A stretch of 42,761 bases of DNA, taken from Desulfovibrio sp. (lineage in GTDB: Bacteria; Desulfobacterota; Desulfovibrionia; Desulfovibrionales; Desulfovibrionaceae). The stretch spans positions 1-42,761 of the forward strand of contig JAITNF010000012.1 in NCBI GenBank assembly GCA_031290615.1. The letters are read 5' to 3'. The position numbers and the translations under genes were made by a program. The notes beneath the pieces are model-generated. The model saw only the letters and a list, made by a program, of their open reading frames with translations. It was not told where the DNA came from and did no database searches. Position 1 is the first letter of the stretch, and each line of letters begins with the position of its first letter. Below are positions 1 through 8,761 of the stretch, piece after piece.

Positions 1-68
1 AAGTGGCCAGGTTTTGAATTTTTCGGCTTTTGTGTGTCTGGCTACGAGTGGAACTAGCATTGTCTACT

Positions 69-405
69 GCCGAAATCGCAAAAATATTGAATTGGAACGT
101 CAACACTGTCCACGTCACCCAAAAAGAGTTTAGAGTTTATTGACCAATGGATTATTGCCCTTATTGAAACAAAAAAGGGTGGACGACGGCGTCAACTGAT
201 GACTTTTGAAGAAGAAAAGGCATTTTTGGCGAACTGTATGAATGACGTTCAAAAGGGTCTTGTTCTGGTCGTCAATGAAATCAGGGATGCTCTGGAGAAT
301 AAACTTGGCCGTCGAAAATAATCCCACGCCCAAGTCTTCCCAAAAGAGACAGGGAGGTTGGAGACGCCTTCAAAAAAAGGGCTTTGCCTAACGGGTAGCA
401 CAAAC
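69..405 (+). mobile_element. IS630-family transposase remnant (pseudogene)
   Basis: Three consecutive pieces of one transposase N-terminus lie in different reading frames. At 69–141 a helix-turn-helix piece reads AEIAKILNWNVNTVHVTQ and then hits a stop. At 124–321 a second piece carries GGRRRQLMTFEEE and LVLVVNEIRDALENKLGR, typical of the second winged helix of IS630-like transposases. At about 322–405 a third piece reads IPRPSLPKRDRE…AFKKRALPNG, a degraded form of the linker before the DDE domain. The catalytic DDE domain is absent. Frameshifts, an internal deletion and missing termini mean it cannot be active. The family is assigned from recognised motifs, not from a search. Confidence 0.75.
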
Positions 406-419
406 AAAAACAAATGGCC

Positions 420-441
420 GCTCCGGCCTGGAAGCCGGAGC
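420..441 (-). terminator. Perfect 8-bp hairpin, possible weak terminator
   Basis: GCTCCGGC, a 6-nt loop, then GCCGGAGC. It lies downstream of the leftward membrane-protein gene, and on that strand it is followed by the T-rich stretch ATTTGTTTTTGTTT. That would suit an imperfect rho-independent terminator, but there is no clean T-run. The rest of 406–563 shows no gene. Confidence 0.3.
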
Positions 442-563
442 CTAATGGTGCTGGTCTGTGTTTTTGGCGCCGTGAGCCCGCAAGACGAACACCATCTGAA
501 GTAAATATTAAATCCCGTTTGATTGCAACTTGTTATGAAATTTAGGTGATTACTCCTCTGTGC

Positions 564-1541
564 TTATACCGCGCAAATTTCTAGACAGTACGGCAACAAA
601 AATGTTCCGGCCAGCAACAGCGCCGCCAGAAGGACAAATTTGTGCCGTATGGGCACGGCGTTACGCTTGACAAAGGCCCAGAGTAGGGCAGGGGTGCTCC
701 AGAACAGCAGATACGCCGCCACTGTGGCCAATTCGGTCAATTCCATCAGGATGTCGTCACCTGCGGCCCGTAACGCCAGCTGCAATTGAAAAATGTTAAA
801 AACAAGCAGTAAGATCCAAAGTAAACCCCATGCGTTGCGTGCTAGGCCGCTGCACCAGGCAATCATGGAATTATAATGATCCCGGCCAAAATCATCGTAT
901 CTTCGACGCGCTAAAATCCACAACGCGCCTGTTCCGGCGGAAAAAACAAGTATCAGCGCGGGCGTGTAATACAGCATGTTCCAGAACGGGCTGTTCCATT
1001 CCGCTACGGCAAACAATTTCAAAAACAGGGCTGGCGTTTCCTCCAGCGAGCGAGTGGATACGCCTGGCGGCAAGCCGAGAACGCCGATACGCGCCGTCAT
1101 CAGCGTCCCGAGAAGCCCGGCGCACGCCAAAAGACCGCTGGACAGTCCAAAAAAGATAAATACGGCGGGATGTGTCTGCTTCCACTTCCACAGCGCATGG
1201 TAAAGACTTGCCGCAAGCACACTGGCGGCAAGTAAAAACCAGCATATTTCCATTAGCCAGACGGATATCGTCGTTCCGGTTTCAGCGCGCGTCAAAAAAA
1301 GCCAGATGCGGGCGCTGACAAGCAGTATCCACCCTAGCACAAGACCCAGCGAGGCGAGTTGGCGCGCGCATTTGTCAAACGAAGTCCGCCCGCGTGTTTG
1401 AGACAAAATTTTTGCGAGAGCGGAAACAAAGCAGACGCCGCTGTATGCCAGCAATGCTCCCAAGGGAATCAGCATACAGGCTGTTTCAACCAATGTCCAC
1501 AACAGGGGCCACTGAGCAAAAAAGTCCTGGATTGTTTTCAT
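564..1541 (-). CDS. Predicted eight-helix inner-membrane protein, function unknown
   Basis: About 325 residues, starting at MKTIQDFFAQWP. The frame stays open a further 37 codons upstream to 1652, but that extension is Cys/Lys/Arg-rich and not membrane-like, so the ATG at 1541 is preferred. The site before it (GAAAAGACG) is only weakly SD-like. Roughly eight hydrophobic helices fill the protein, with short charged loops such as the RRRYDDFGRDHYNS region between helices 5 and 6. No catalytic or cofactor motif stands out, and I do not recognise the family. It stands alone on the - strand between an IS remnant and the decayed gene upstream of xerC. It is intact among decayed neighbours, which suggests it is still under selection. 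Confidence 0.6.
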   Translation of the reverse strand: MKTIQDFFAQWPLLWTLVETACMLIPLGALLAYSGVCFVSALAKILSQTRGRTSFDKCARQLASLGLVLGWILLVSARIWLFLTRAETGTTISVWLMEICWFLLAASVLAASLYHALWKWKQTHPAVFIFFGLSSGLLACAGLLGTLMTARIGVLGLPPGVSTRSLEETPALFLKLFAVAEWNSPFWNMLYYTPALILVFSAGTGALWILARRRYDDFGRDHYNSMIAWCSGLARNAWGLLWILLLVFNIFQLQLALRAAGDDILMELTELATVAAYLLFWSTPALLWAFVKRNAVPIRHKFVLLAALLLAGTFLLPYCLEICAV

Positions 1542-1675
1542 ACTTGAACACGTCTTTTCGCAGCAAGCTCTTCTTGCATAGCGCGCAGTTAATATTGTAC
1601 AATTTTTTTCAGCATGTTTTTGCTTTGTGCCTGAAAATTTCATTAGCTGCAAGGCCTCTTGAAATTTGACCGGCC

Positions 1676-2379
1676 ATGGAACAAAATGAGACGGAGAGAA
1701 AGCATGAATTTTTTTTGTCGGGTCGCTTGCCTGTGTTTTTTTGGCCGGGTAGTGCGCCTATACTGTTGTAGCGCGGACGATGTTGCGAATGGACGATGTT
1801 GCGAATGGCGGAGTTCCAGCTTGCACAGTATGCCGCGCACCACAAAAATGCGGACGCTCTGCTGAAAACTTTCGGCTATGCCTATCAGGCCTTGCAAAAC
1901 AGGAGCGCATGGGAGAAGTGCGGTCTTTCACGGCGTCAGACAGCTGTCCTCTCCGATGAATTTTGGCGGATTTAAGCTCGGAAAGAGTGGGATCAAGCAA
2001 AAAACTTGATGACAAAATCTTGCTTTGGATTGATAGGCGGTATCCGGAACGATTGCGCGAATTGCGGATGGCGCTGGACGGACTGCTGCAACACTTTGGC
2101 ATAAATGGGGAAAACTTGTCGGAAGAAGATTCCCTTTCCGGCTTCGGGCGGACGAAAATCACTTTGAAAAAACCGCAATCCGCCAGCAAAACGGCGCGGA
2201 AGTCCTCGCCCACGTCTCTGGACGACTGCCAGCCGATGAGCGTATTTACACCGCCGGACCGCCGGCAAGGGCTTTTGGAGTACCTGCGCAAAAACGGCGA
2301 GGCCCAGTCCGACTTTTTGGCCGTCGCGCTCAATCTTTCGGCCTCGGAACTCCTGCCCTTCTCGTTTCCTTGGAAATAA
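1676..2379 (+). pseudogene. Broken conserved hypothetical gene upstream of xerC
   Basis: The first piece (ATG at 1676) reads MEQNETERKHEFFLSGRLPV and on to PGSAPILL, then stops at TAG 1769–1771. The same frame reopens after a 16-bp tandem duplication with MAEFQLAQYAAHHKN… and ends in EFWRI-stop near 1974. A shifted frame then carries LDDKILLWIDRRYPERLREL… to the stop at 2377–2379. The pieces read as one ordinary soluble protein with an alpha-helical middle and a low-complexity Ser/Lys linker, so one stop and one frameshift probably disabled it. The last piece (about 138 codons from a TTG at 1963) could still be translated. I do not recognise the family. It ends 43 bases before xerC and may once have been in its operon. 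Confidence 0.5.
1775..1806 (+). repeat. Exact 16-bp tandem duplication
   Basis: GGACGATGTTGCGAAT occurs twice with no gap, inside the broken gene upstream of xerC. Sixteen is not a multiple of three, so a duplication of this length shifts the reading frame. It may be one of the lesions that inactivated the gene. Confidence 0.8.
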
Positions 2380-2422
2380 CTGGGCATGTCAAACGCCTTT
2401 CCGGCGCGTGTTACAAAGCTTT

Positions 2423-3352
2423 ATGACAAAAGAGAGCGAATGTGCGGCTATGCTGCGGAAGCATGTTGAATGGCTTGCCGCACAAAAAGGCTGTTCAAAA
2501 GCCACACAATCGGCCTACGGCACCGACCTGAGACAATTCGCGGCATTTCTTGAAGAGCGGCGGAAACCGGTTACATCTCCGCAGGATATCGGGCGTAAGG
2601 ACATTCAGGCTTTTCTGGCGGCTCTTTTTCACAGGAACGAGGCCAAAAGTTCCATGGCGCGAAAACTGGCCGCTGTCCGTTCTTTTTTCCGCTTTTTGCT
2701 ACGCGACGGTTTCGTGCAGGAAAATGTGGCCTTGCAGGTGCGTAATCCGCGTCAGGAAAAACGCCATCCGCGCGTGCTGAATGTGGACGAAACCTTTGCG
2801 CTGCTGGGGGCACATCCCCCTGCGGCGGAAAAGGGCATTATCGCCGAACTCCTGCATCTGCGCAATCTTGCCCTCGCGGAGCTGCTTTACGGATCGGGGC
2901 TGCGTATTTCCGAAGCTCTCGCCATGAATCTGGAAGACTATCAGAACAGGTCAAAGATACTGCGCGTTATGGGGAAAGGGGGACGTGAACGCTTGGCTCC
3001 CCTGTCGGATACTTCCGTTGAGGCGTTGACGACATGGCTTGGAACGCGCCGCAATTTCGCGGCGCCAGCGGAACGCGCCATTTTTGTGGGCGCGCGCGGG
3101 GGGAGACTGAACCGGCGGGAGGCCGTCAGAATTATGGCCGGACTGTGCCGTCAGGCAGGCTTGACTTTCACGGTCTCTCCGCATAGTCTGAGACATTCTT
3201 TTGCCACGCACCTACTGATTGCGGGTGCGAATTTGCGCAGTGTGCAGGAACTTTTGGGGCACAAGCGTCTGACAACCACCCAGCGCTACACGCAGGTCAG
3301 CCTTGAACACTTGATCAGCGCTTACGACAAGGCACATCCCAGGTCTGAGTAA
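2423..3352 (+). CDS. xerC: Tyrosine recombinase XerC
   Basis: Site-specific recombinase that resolves chromosome dimers at dif, normally with XerD and FtsK. Counting from a possible GTG start at 2408, the catalytic set is complete: Arg166 (YGSGLRISEAL), Lys190 (VMGKGGRER), His259 and Arg262 (SPHSLRHSFATHLL), His285 (LLGHKRL) and nucleophile Tyr294 (QRYTQV). The N-terminal SAM-like DNA-binding domain covers about residues 15–100. Length (309–314 residues) is normal for XerC/XerD. Neither the ATG at 2423 nor the GTG at 2408 has a convincing SD; the ATG is chosen by codon. XerC is preferred over XerD or a phage integrase because of the length and lack of prophage context, but XerC and XerD are hard to separate by eye. 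Confidence 0.88.
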   Translation: MTKESECAAMLRKHVEWLAAQKGCSKATQSAYGTDLRQFAAFLEERRKPVTSPQDIGRKDIQAFLAALFHRNEAKSSMARKLAAVRSFFRFLLRDGFVQENVALQVRNPRQEKRHPRVLNVDETFALLGAHPPAAEKGIIAELLHLRNLALAELLYGSGLRISEALAMNLEDYQNRSKILRVMGKGGRERLAPLSDTSVEALTTWLGTRRNFAAPAERAIFVGARGGRLNRREAVRIMAGLCRQAGLTFTVSPHSLRHSFATHLLIAGANLRSVQELLGHKRLTTTQRYTQVSLEHLISAYDKAHPRSE

Positions 3353-3404
3353 CAGGACGAAGGTTCAGGGTAATACTATGATTATATGTGGGGAGGATAC
3401 TTCA

Positions 3405-4835
3405 ATGGCTGTAAAAAAATGTTTTATCGTCTTTCTGACAATCATTCTTTTGACCGGTCTGCAGCAGGCAGCAGCTGTGGAACTGCCGGATTTCAGCGAT
3501 ATGGCGACAAAGGGCGGATCAGCTGTTGTGAACATAGGAACGGAACGCAAATCGCAACACGTGGGACCGGAAGACTTTTTCGGTGAAATGTTCCACAACA
3601 TGCCTCCGGGTTTTGAAAGATTTTTTGAACAGTTCGGGGGCAGGGGCTATTCCGGAAAACTGCCGCAGCACAAGCAGAAATCATTGGGGTCCGGTTTCCT
3701 GATTTCCGCTGACGGCTATATTGTGACAAACAATCATGTGGTGGCGAATGCGGACGGCATCCACATCACCTTGAATTCCAACACCGGCAAGGGAGAAAAC
3801 CTTTCCGCAAAACTGGTCGGCTCGGATGAGGATTCCGACCTTGCCCTGCTAAAGGTAGAGGCCCAAAAGTCTTTGCCCTACCTTTCCTTTGGAGATTCGG
3901 ACACTCTGAAAGTCGGAGAGTGGCTGCTTGCCATCGGCAACCCCTTCGGTCTCGAAAACACCGTGACGGCGGGCATTCTTTCGGCAAAAGGCCGCAATAT
4001 TCATGCCGGTCCTTTTGACAATTTTTTGCAGACAGACGCATCCATCAATCCGGGCAACAGTGGCGGACCTCTTTTAAATATTAACGGGCAGGTCATCGGC
4101 ATCAATACCGCCATCATCGCCGGTGGGCAAGGTATAGGTTTCGCTATTCCCAGCAACATGGCTTCCAAAATTATTGATCAGATCAAGACCGGCAAAAAGG
4201 TTTCCCGCGGCTGGCTTGGCATCGGCATTCAGGACGTGGACGACAATATCATGAAAGCTCTGGGCATGACATCGCCAAAGGGCGCTCTGGTTGAATATGT
4301 CATGGAAAACGAGCCTGCAGCTGCGGCCGGTATCGTTGACGGCGACGTGATCGTGGCTGTGGACAAAAAAAATCTTGAAAACTCCTCGGCCCTGATCCGC
4401 GCCATTGCCGACAAAAATCCCGGCAGCGGCACGGTATTGACTCTCTGGCGCAACGGCGGCACAGTAGACGTAACAGTGACCTTGGGCGAACGAAAATCCA
4501 CCAAGGCTGACAGCGCTGCCGACAAGGACAAAAGCCGGAAAGATGAAAGTTTGCTTGGTCTGTCTGTGCGTCCGCTGAAAGCCGAAGAGCGGCGCGAGAT
4601 GAAAATCCACAAAAACGAGGGGCTCCTCATTATGGATATTGAAAAGGAAAAGCCCGCAGTACAGGTGGATATCCGCCCCGGTGACGTCATTTTGAAGGTG
4701 AATTTGAAGTCGGTGAACAACGTCAAGGAACTTTCACGCATTGTCAAAGAAGAAGGAGTCAAGCGCGGGGCTGTTTTGTTGCAGATGATGCGCCGTGGCG
4801 ACACTTTTTTCCGCACGATACCCCTGAAAAAGTAA
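3405..4835 (+). CDS. degP: Periplasmic serine protease DegP/HtrA
   Basis: Protease-chaperone for misfolded envelope proteins. The start at 3405 follows a strong SD (GGGGAGGA, 7 nt before the ATG); an upstream in-frame ATG at 3378 has none. The product has 476 residues and begins with a signal peptide (MAVKKCFIVFLTIILLTGLQ, cleavage likely after AAA). The trypsin-like triad is intact: His111 (VTNNHVVANAD), Asp145 (SDLALLKV) and Ser219 (NPGNSGGPL). PDZ1 follows at about residues 255–355 and PDZ2 at about 375–475, separated by a Lys/Asp-rich linker. Two PDZ domains and a soluble N-terminus point to DegP/DegQ and not membrane-anchored DegS. It follows xerC by 52 bases. Confidence 0.93.
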   Translation: MAVKKCFIVFLTIILLTGLQQAAAVELPDFSDMATKGGSAVVNIGTERKSQHVGPEDFFGEMFHNMPPGFERFFEQFGGRGYSGKLPQHKQKSLGSGFLISADGYIVTNNHVVANADGIHITLNSNTGKGENLSAKLVGSDEDSDLALLKVEAQKSLPYLSFGDSDTLKVGEWLLAIGNPFGLENTVTAGILSAKGRNIHAGPFDNFLQTDASINPGNSGGPLLNINGQVIGINTAIIAGGQGIGFAIPSNMASKIIDQIKTGKKVSRGWLGIGIQDVDDNIMKALGMTSPKGALVEYVMENEPAAAAGIVDGDVIVAVDKKNLENSSALIRAIADKNPGSGTVLTLWRNGGTVDVTVTLGERKSTKADSAADKDKSRKDESLLGLSVRPLKAEERREMKIHKNEGLLIMDIEKEKPAVQVDIRPGDVILKVNLKSVNNVKELSRIVKEEGVKRGAVLLQMMRRGDTFFRTIPLKK

Positions 4836-4902
4836 TTCACCCGGTTTTTCGTTCCGCTGTGAGCGCGGCACGTAAAACTATTATCAACATTCGAGTTGCC
4901 AC

Positions 4903-6546
4903 ATGCCCGTAGTCCATGCCAATGCAGGTCGTTTGCCCGCCCCCGAAACCCTGGAAAATATTCCGGCAATAATGAGCTCTTATTATACGGAATTTCCCGA
5001 CCCTGCAGTGGCGGCGCAACGGGTGGCCTTCGGCACCTCGGGACACAGGGGGGCGTCTCTGCTGAACACGTTCAACGAAGAGCATATCCATGCCATCACC
5101 CAGGCGGTCTGCGACTACCGGGTCATGAAAGGCATCACCGGCCCACTTTTTTTGGGGCGAGACACACACGCCCTTTCGGAAGCCGCGTTCCGGACCGCCT
5201 TGGAAGTGCTGGCCGCCAACGACGTCAGCACCTTCATTGCCGAAGACAGCGCCTATACCTCCACCCCGGCCGTTTCGCACGCCATCCTGCGGTGGAACAA
5301 AAGTCATGCGCAGGGCCAAGCCGACGGCATTGTGATAACCCCGTCGCACAATCCGCCAAGGGACGGCGGTTTCAAATACAATCCGCCTCACGGCGGGCCA
5401 GCGGAAACCAAAGTGACGGGATGGATTGAGAAATCCGCCAACGGATATCTTGAGAACAATAACCGCAACGTAAGGATCAAGCATTTACGTGACGCGCTAC
5501 ATTCCACCTATGTGCGGGAATATGATTTTGTCAGCGCTTATGTGGAAGATCTGCCGAACGTCATTAATATCAAAGCCATAACGGAATCAGGACTAAAACT
5601 CGGCGTAGACCCACTGGGCGGCGCAAGCCTTGCGTTTTGGGAACGGATTGCGGAAATTCCCAGAATAAATCTTACCATAGTGAACAATCTGGTGGACCCC
5701 ACCTTTCGTTTCGTACCGTGCGACAAAGACGGCAAAATACGAATGGATTGCTCCTCGCCGTATGCCATGAGACGCCTGTTCGAAATCCGGGATGACTTTG
5801 ACCTTGCCTTCGCCTGTGACCCGGACGCGGATCGTCACGGTATAGTCACCCGGCAGGAACTTATGAATCCCAATCATTACCTGACGGTTGCGGCTTGGTA
5901 TCTGTTACGTACGCGCGCTGCCTGGCCTGCGGATTGCGGGATCGGAAAAACCCTGGTTACAAGCGCCATGCTGGACAGGGTAGGGCAGGAGCTCTCGCGT
6001 CCTGTCGTGGAAGTGCCGGTGGGCTTCAAATGGTTTGTTCCCTATTTGCATTCCGGTCGTTGCGGTTTTACCTGTGAGGAGAGCGCCGGCGCGTCGTTCC
6101 TCTGTTTTGACGGTGCCCCGTGGAGCACGGACAAGGATGGCCCGCTGCTTTGCCTGCTAGCGGCGGAAATTATGGCCAAGGAGCGGATGTCCCCGAGCTT
6201 GATCTACAAAAAATTGGGGGAACGGCTTGGCGCACCTCTGTATCAGCGTCTTGACTCGCCAGCTGATGACCGCACCCGAAGCCTGTTGAACGCGATTTCT
6301 CCGGAAAATGTGCGTATGGAAACACTGGGCGGTTCACCTGTGACAGATATTCTCACGCAAGCGCCTGGCAACAATGCCTCAATAGGCGGTATCAAGGTAG
6401 CCAGCGAAGACGGATGGTTCGCCGTGCGTCCCTCGGGCACCGAGGCTATCTGTAAAGTTTATACGGAAAGCTTTAGCGGTAAAAAGCATCTTGCCGCCAT
6501 ACAACACGATGCGCTGGATTTTCTGGAAAACTTGCTAAAATCGTAG
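4903..6546 (+). CDS. pgm: Phosphoglucomutase, alpha-D-glucose specific
   Basis: Interconverts glucose-1-phosphate and glucose-6-phosphate, supplying precursors for sugar nucleotides and glycogen. The length (547 residues) and motif order match the E. coli Pgm type: KFGTSGHRG-like start of domain 1 (FGTSGHRG near residue 43), phosphoserine loop TPSHNPP with Ser148, Mg-binding loop DPDADRHG at about 306–313, sugar-binding CEESAGASF near 391, and phosphate-binding RPSGTE near the C-terminus. All key residues are present. The start at 4903 is chosen by length; no strong SD is visible. With fbp further along, it indicates that carbon can be directed toward glycan synthesis. Confidence 0.95.
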   Translation: MPVVHANAGRLPAPETLENIPAIMSSYYTEFPDPAVAAQRVAFGTSGHRGASLLNTFNEEHIHAITQAVCDYRVMKGITGPLFLGRDTHALSEAAFRTALEVLAANDVSTFIAEDSAYTSTPAVSHAILRWNKSHAQGQADGIVITPSHNPPRDGGFKYNPPHGGPAETKVTGWIEKSANGYLENNNRNVRIKHLRDALHSTYVREYDFVSAYVEDLPNVINIKAITESGLKLGVDPLGGASLAFWERIAEIPRINLTIVNNLVDPTFRFVPCDKDGKIRMDCSSPYAMRRLFEIRDDFDLAFACDPDADRHGIVTRQELMNPNHYLTVAAWYLLRTRAAWPADCGIGKTLVTSAMLDRVGQELSRPVVEVPVGFKWFVPYLHSGRCGFTCEESAGASFLCFDGAPWSTDKDGPLLCLLAAEIMAKERMSPSLIYKKLGERLGAPLYQRLDSPADDRTRSLLNAISPENVRMETLGGSPVTDILTQAPGNNASIGGIKVASEDGWFAVRPSGTEAICKVYTESFSGKKHLAAIQHDALDFLENLLKS

Positions 6547-6585
6547 GGAGATCTGGATATAATCTCAAAGTTACTCCGCTCTGAT

Positions 6586-7341
6586 TTATTGTAATCCCGT
6601 GCTTTTTCTGAGCATTGCCACTTCATCGACATACAGAAGCCGCGTTTGACCAAGGGCTAGTTCACCAAGCGTCAGGATACCGTGTGAAGTGCGCTTCAGC
6701 CGCAATATGGTCAGGTTCAAATCACGGCACATTCTACGTACCTGACGGTTCACCCCCTGTTTGAGCGCCAAGGCGAGAACTGTGTTCCCTCTGTCGACGC
6801 TCTTTCTGTCGGCGACGATAGGCAAGAGTTTTTCCCCTTCAGACAAGGACATGCCGGAACGCATGGTCTGTAACACGGCGGTATCCACCAGCCCGCGGAC
6901 AAGAACTTCGTATTTTTTTTCCTGACAGCAGGAAGGATGCAGGAGGCGGTGCGTAAGGTCGCCGTCATTGGTAAGCAATAGCAGACCTTCGGAAAAATAA
7001 TCCAGGCGCCCGACAGGATAGAGTCTGAAGTTCTCCAGCGCTTCCGGAAGGCAATCTACAACCGTACGGCGTCCTTGCGGGTCATGTACGCTGGAGACGA
7101 CATGCACGGGTTTGTTCAGAAGCGCATAAACAAATTTTTCTGGCTCGTTGAGTACGCGGCCGTCAACTGAAATCGTGTCGCTTGGCAAAACATGACTAGC
7201 AGGATTTTGCTCGGGGGTATCGTTTACGCGTACGCGCCCCGTGAAAATCAATTCGTCCGCCTTGCGGCGCGAGCAGAATCCCGTTGTCGCAATGGCCTTG
7301 TTCAGGCGAACTCCGATATTTTTTTCTGTGTTCATATTCAT
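6586..7341 (-). CDS. rluB: RluB/RsuA-family rRNA pseudouridine synthase
   Basis: Modifies a uridine in ribosomal RNA. An N-terminal S4 RNA-binding domain (RLNKAIATTGFCSRRKADEL) is followed by the RsuA-type catalytic domain, whose motif PVGRLDYFSEGLLLLTNDG contains the catalytic Asp (Asp114 from the chosen start). The downstream KQGVNRQVRRM motif is also typical. The ATG at 7341 is preferred because AAGGA lies about 10 bases upstream; an open frame runs 17 codons further. Length is 251 residues. The gene converges with pgm across 39 bases. RluB, RluF and RsuA are close relatives and the exact target base cannot be told from sequence alone. Confidence 0.85.
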   Translation of the reverse strand: MNMNTEKNIGVRLNKAIATTGFCSRRKADELIFTGRVRVNDTPEQNPASHVLPSDTISVDGRVLNEPEKFVYALLNKPVHVVSSVHDPQGRRTVVDCLPEALENFRLYPVGRLDYFSEGLLLLTNDGDLTHRLLHPSCCQEKKYEVLVRGLVDTAVLQTMRSGMSLSEGEKLLPIVADRKSVDRGNTVLALALKQGVNRQVRRMCRDLNLTILRLKRTSHGILTLGELALGQTRLLYVDEVAMLRKSTGLQ

Positions 7342-7585
7342 TAAAAATTTGCGTCCTTGAAATGCCCTTAAAGTTTGTGCCCCTAGTTCCAATTTTTTGC
7401 AGGCATGATGCTGAAATAGGTGGAGCGCGTCAAGCTGTTTCCTGTTTTTTGCAATTATATAAGTTTACATAATTATCATTATGGGACAATTGAACTTGTC
7501 AAACACCCGGGTTTCAGTCTATGCTTCCCTGCGTATTTTTTTTCAAAAACGACAACAACGGGTGAACTCATGGGAGGTGAACTCA

Positions 7586-8212
7586 ATGGGATTTGCAGGC
7601 AGCGCCTCCAGCTTTACACGTTTTCGCATTCTTGATCCCGTGCCGCGAGATCTCTGGTCACACCTGCCGGACAGATTGCGTCAGTTCGCTTTCCGCGATA
7701 TTGACGATATACCAGAAATAACTTCCTGTGGTTGGGTCAGCTTTGATGACATGCTTGATTCAACCTGGAATAACACCCCACCGCAAAAGGCCGGTGTTGT
7801 GGTTTTTTCCCTGCGGCTAGACAGACGCAGAATTCCGGCCGGCGTTGTCAAAAAACATCTCGCCCTCGCCGTCAGGTCTGAAAAAGAACAGCTGTGCCGG
7901 CAGGATAAAAATTTCATCTCCCGCGAGCGCAAAAAAGAAATAAGGAAACAGGTGCTCTTGCGCCTACGTGGACGATTTCTTCCTGTTCCTGGTGAATTCA
8001 ATGTCCTGTGGCTTGCGGAAAAAAATGAAGTCTGGTTTGCCTCTATCAGGGAAAGCATGATTGATTTGTTTCTGGAAGAATTTTTGAAAACCTTTGAACT
8101 TCACCTGGAACAACTGACTCCCTACAATCTTGCAGCCATCATGCTGAACGAAGAAAAGCTGTCTCGCCTTGATCATCTGGAAGCCACACAATTTGTGCCT
8201 GTTTTACCGTAA
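7586..8212 (+). CDS. rdgC: RdgC-like protein, N-terminal part
   Basis: RdgC is a ring-shaped DNA-binding protein linked to recombination and RecA control. The product (208 residues) begins MGFAGSASSFTRFRIL after a good SD (GGGAGGTGAACTCA-ATG). Family-like features are the early 'CGWVSFDDML' block (compare the GWVPP block of RdgC), the 'RIPAGVVKKHL' block, a Lys/Arg-rich helix (RERKKEIRKQVLLRLRGRFL) and a following WLAEKNEVW strand. It covers only the first half to two-thirds of a ~300-residue RdgC. The next gene is in the same frame and appears to supply the remainder. RdgC is assigned from motif order and is moderately sure. Confidence 0.6.
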   Translation: MGFAGSASSFTRFRILDPVPRDLWSHLPDRLRQFAFRDIDDIPEITSCGWVSFDDMLDSTWNNTPPQKAGVVVFSLRLDRRRIPAGVVKKHLALAVRSEKEQLCRQDKNFISRERKKEIRKQVLLRLRGRFLPVPGEFNVLWLAEKNEVWFASIRESMIDLFLEEFLKTFELHLEQLTPYNLAAIMLNEEKLSRLDHLEATQFVPVLP

Positions 8213-8227
8213 CCAATAGTATTTAAT

Positions 8228-8758
8228 ATGGATACACAATCATTCAATGAATCATCGGATATCATACTCGGGCAAGAATTTTTGACTTGGCTCTGGTATA
8301 AAAGTGATACCACCCCCGGCGCTTTTACGGACAAAAATGGCGCGCCGTTTTCTGTTTCTATGGAACAGCGTATCGTTGTCCAGCAGGGGGAAGGCGAAGC
8401 CAGGGAAACGGCCTCTGTTACCGGTTCGCTCTCTCCTTTGCGGGAAGCCAGATTTGGGCTCGGCACAGGGAAAAAAGTTTCACGCGCTATGATTCGTCTT
8501 GAAAAGGAAGAATTAGCCTTTCAGTTGACACTTAAAGCGGAAGATTTTTCCCTGAGTTCTGTAAAAACTCCAAAGCTTGACACAACAGACCGGGATGATG
8601 ACCCGGACACCCTCCTCCTGGAAAAATTTTATCTACTTGAAGTTTGCATTGATTTGCTTGACTCCCTCTACTCCTGCTTTCTGCAGTTACGCCTTTCGTT
8701 CGCCTGGCAGGACGAGGTGACGCATATCGGTCGCTGGTTGACCCACTTTGACGCATAA
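8228..8758 (+). CDS. RdgC-like protein, C-terminal part
   Basis: 176 residues. It opens LGQEFLTWLWYKSDTTPGAF, the kind of block seen at the start of the C-terminal half of RdgC-type proteins, and continues with a strand-rich section (QRIVVQQGEGEARETASVTG) and a helical end. It lies in the same frame as the previous gene: only TAA plus four sense codons separate that gene's last codon from this ATG. No SD is evident before the ATG. It could be a separately translated second subunit or the tail of one gene cut by a stop mutation. The open frame is well kept on both sides, which argues for function. Confidence 0.5.
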   Translation: MDTQSFNESSDIILGQEFLTWLWYKSDTTPGAFTDKNGAPFSVSMEQRIVVQQGEGEARETASVTGSLSPLREARFGLGTGKKVSRAMIRLEKEELAFQLTLKAEDFSLSSVKTPKLDTTDRDDDPDTLLLEKFYLLEVCIDLLDSLYSCFLQLRLSFAWQDEVTHIGRWLTHFDA

Positions 8759-8761
8759 TTC

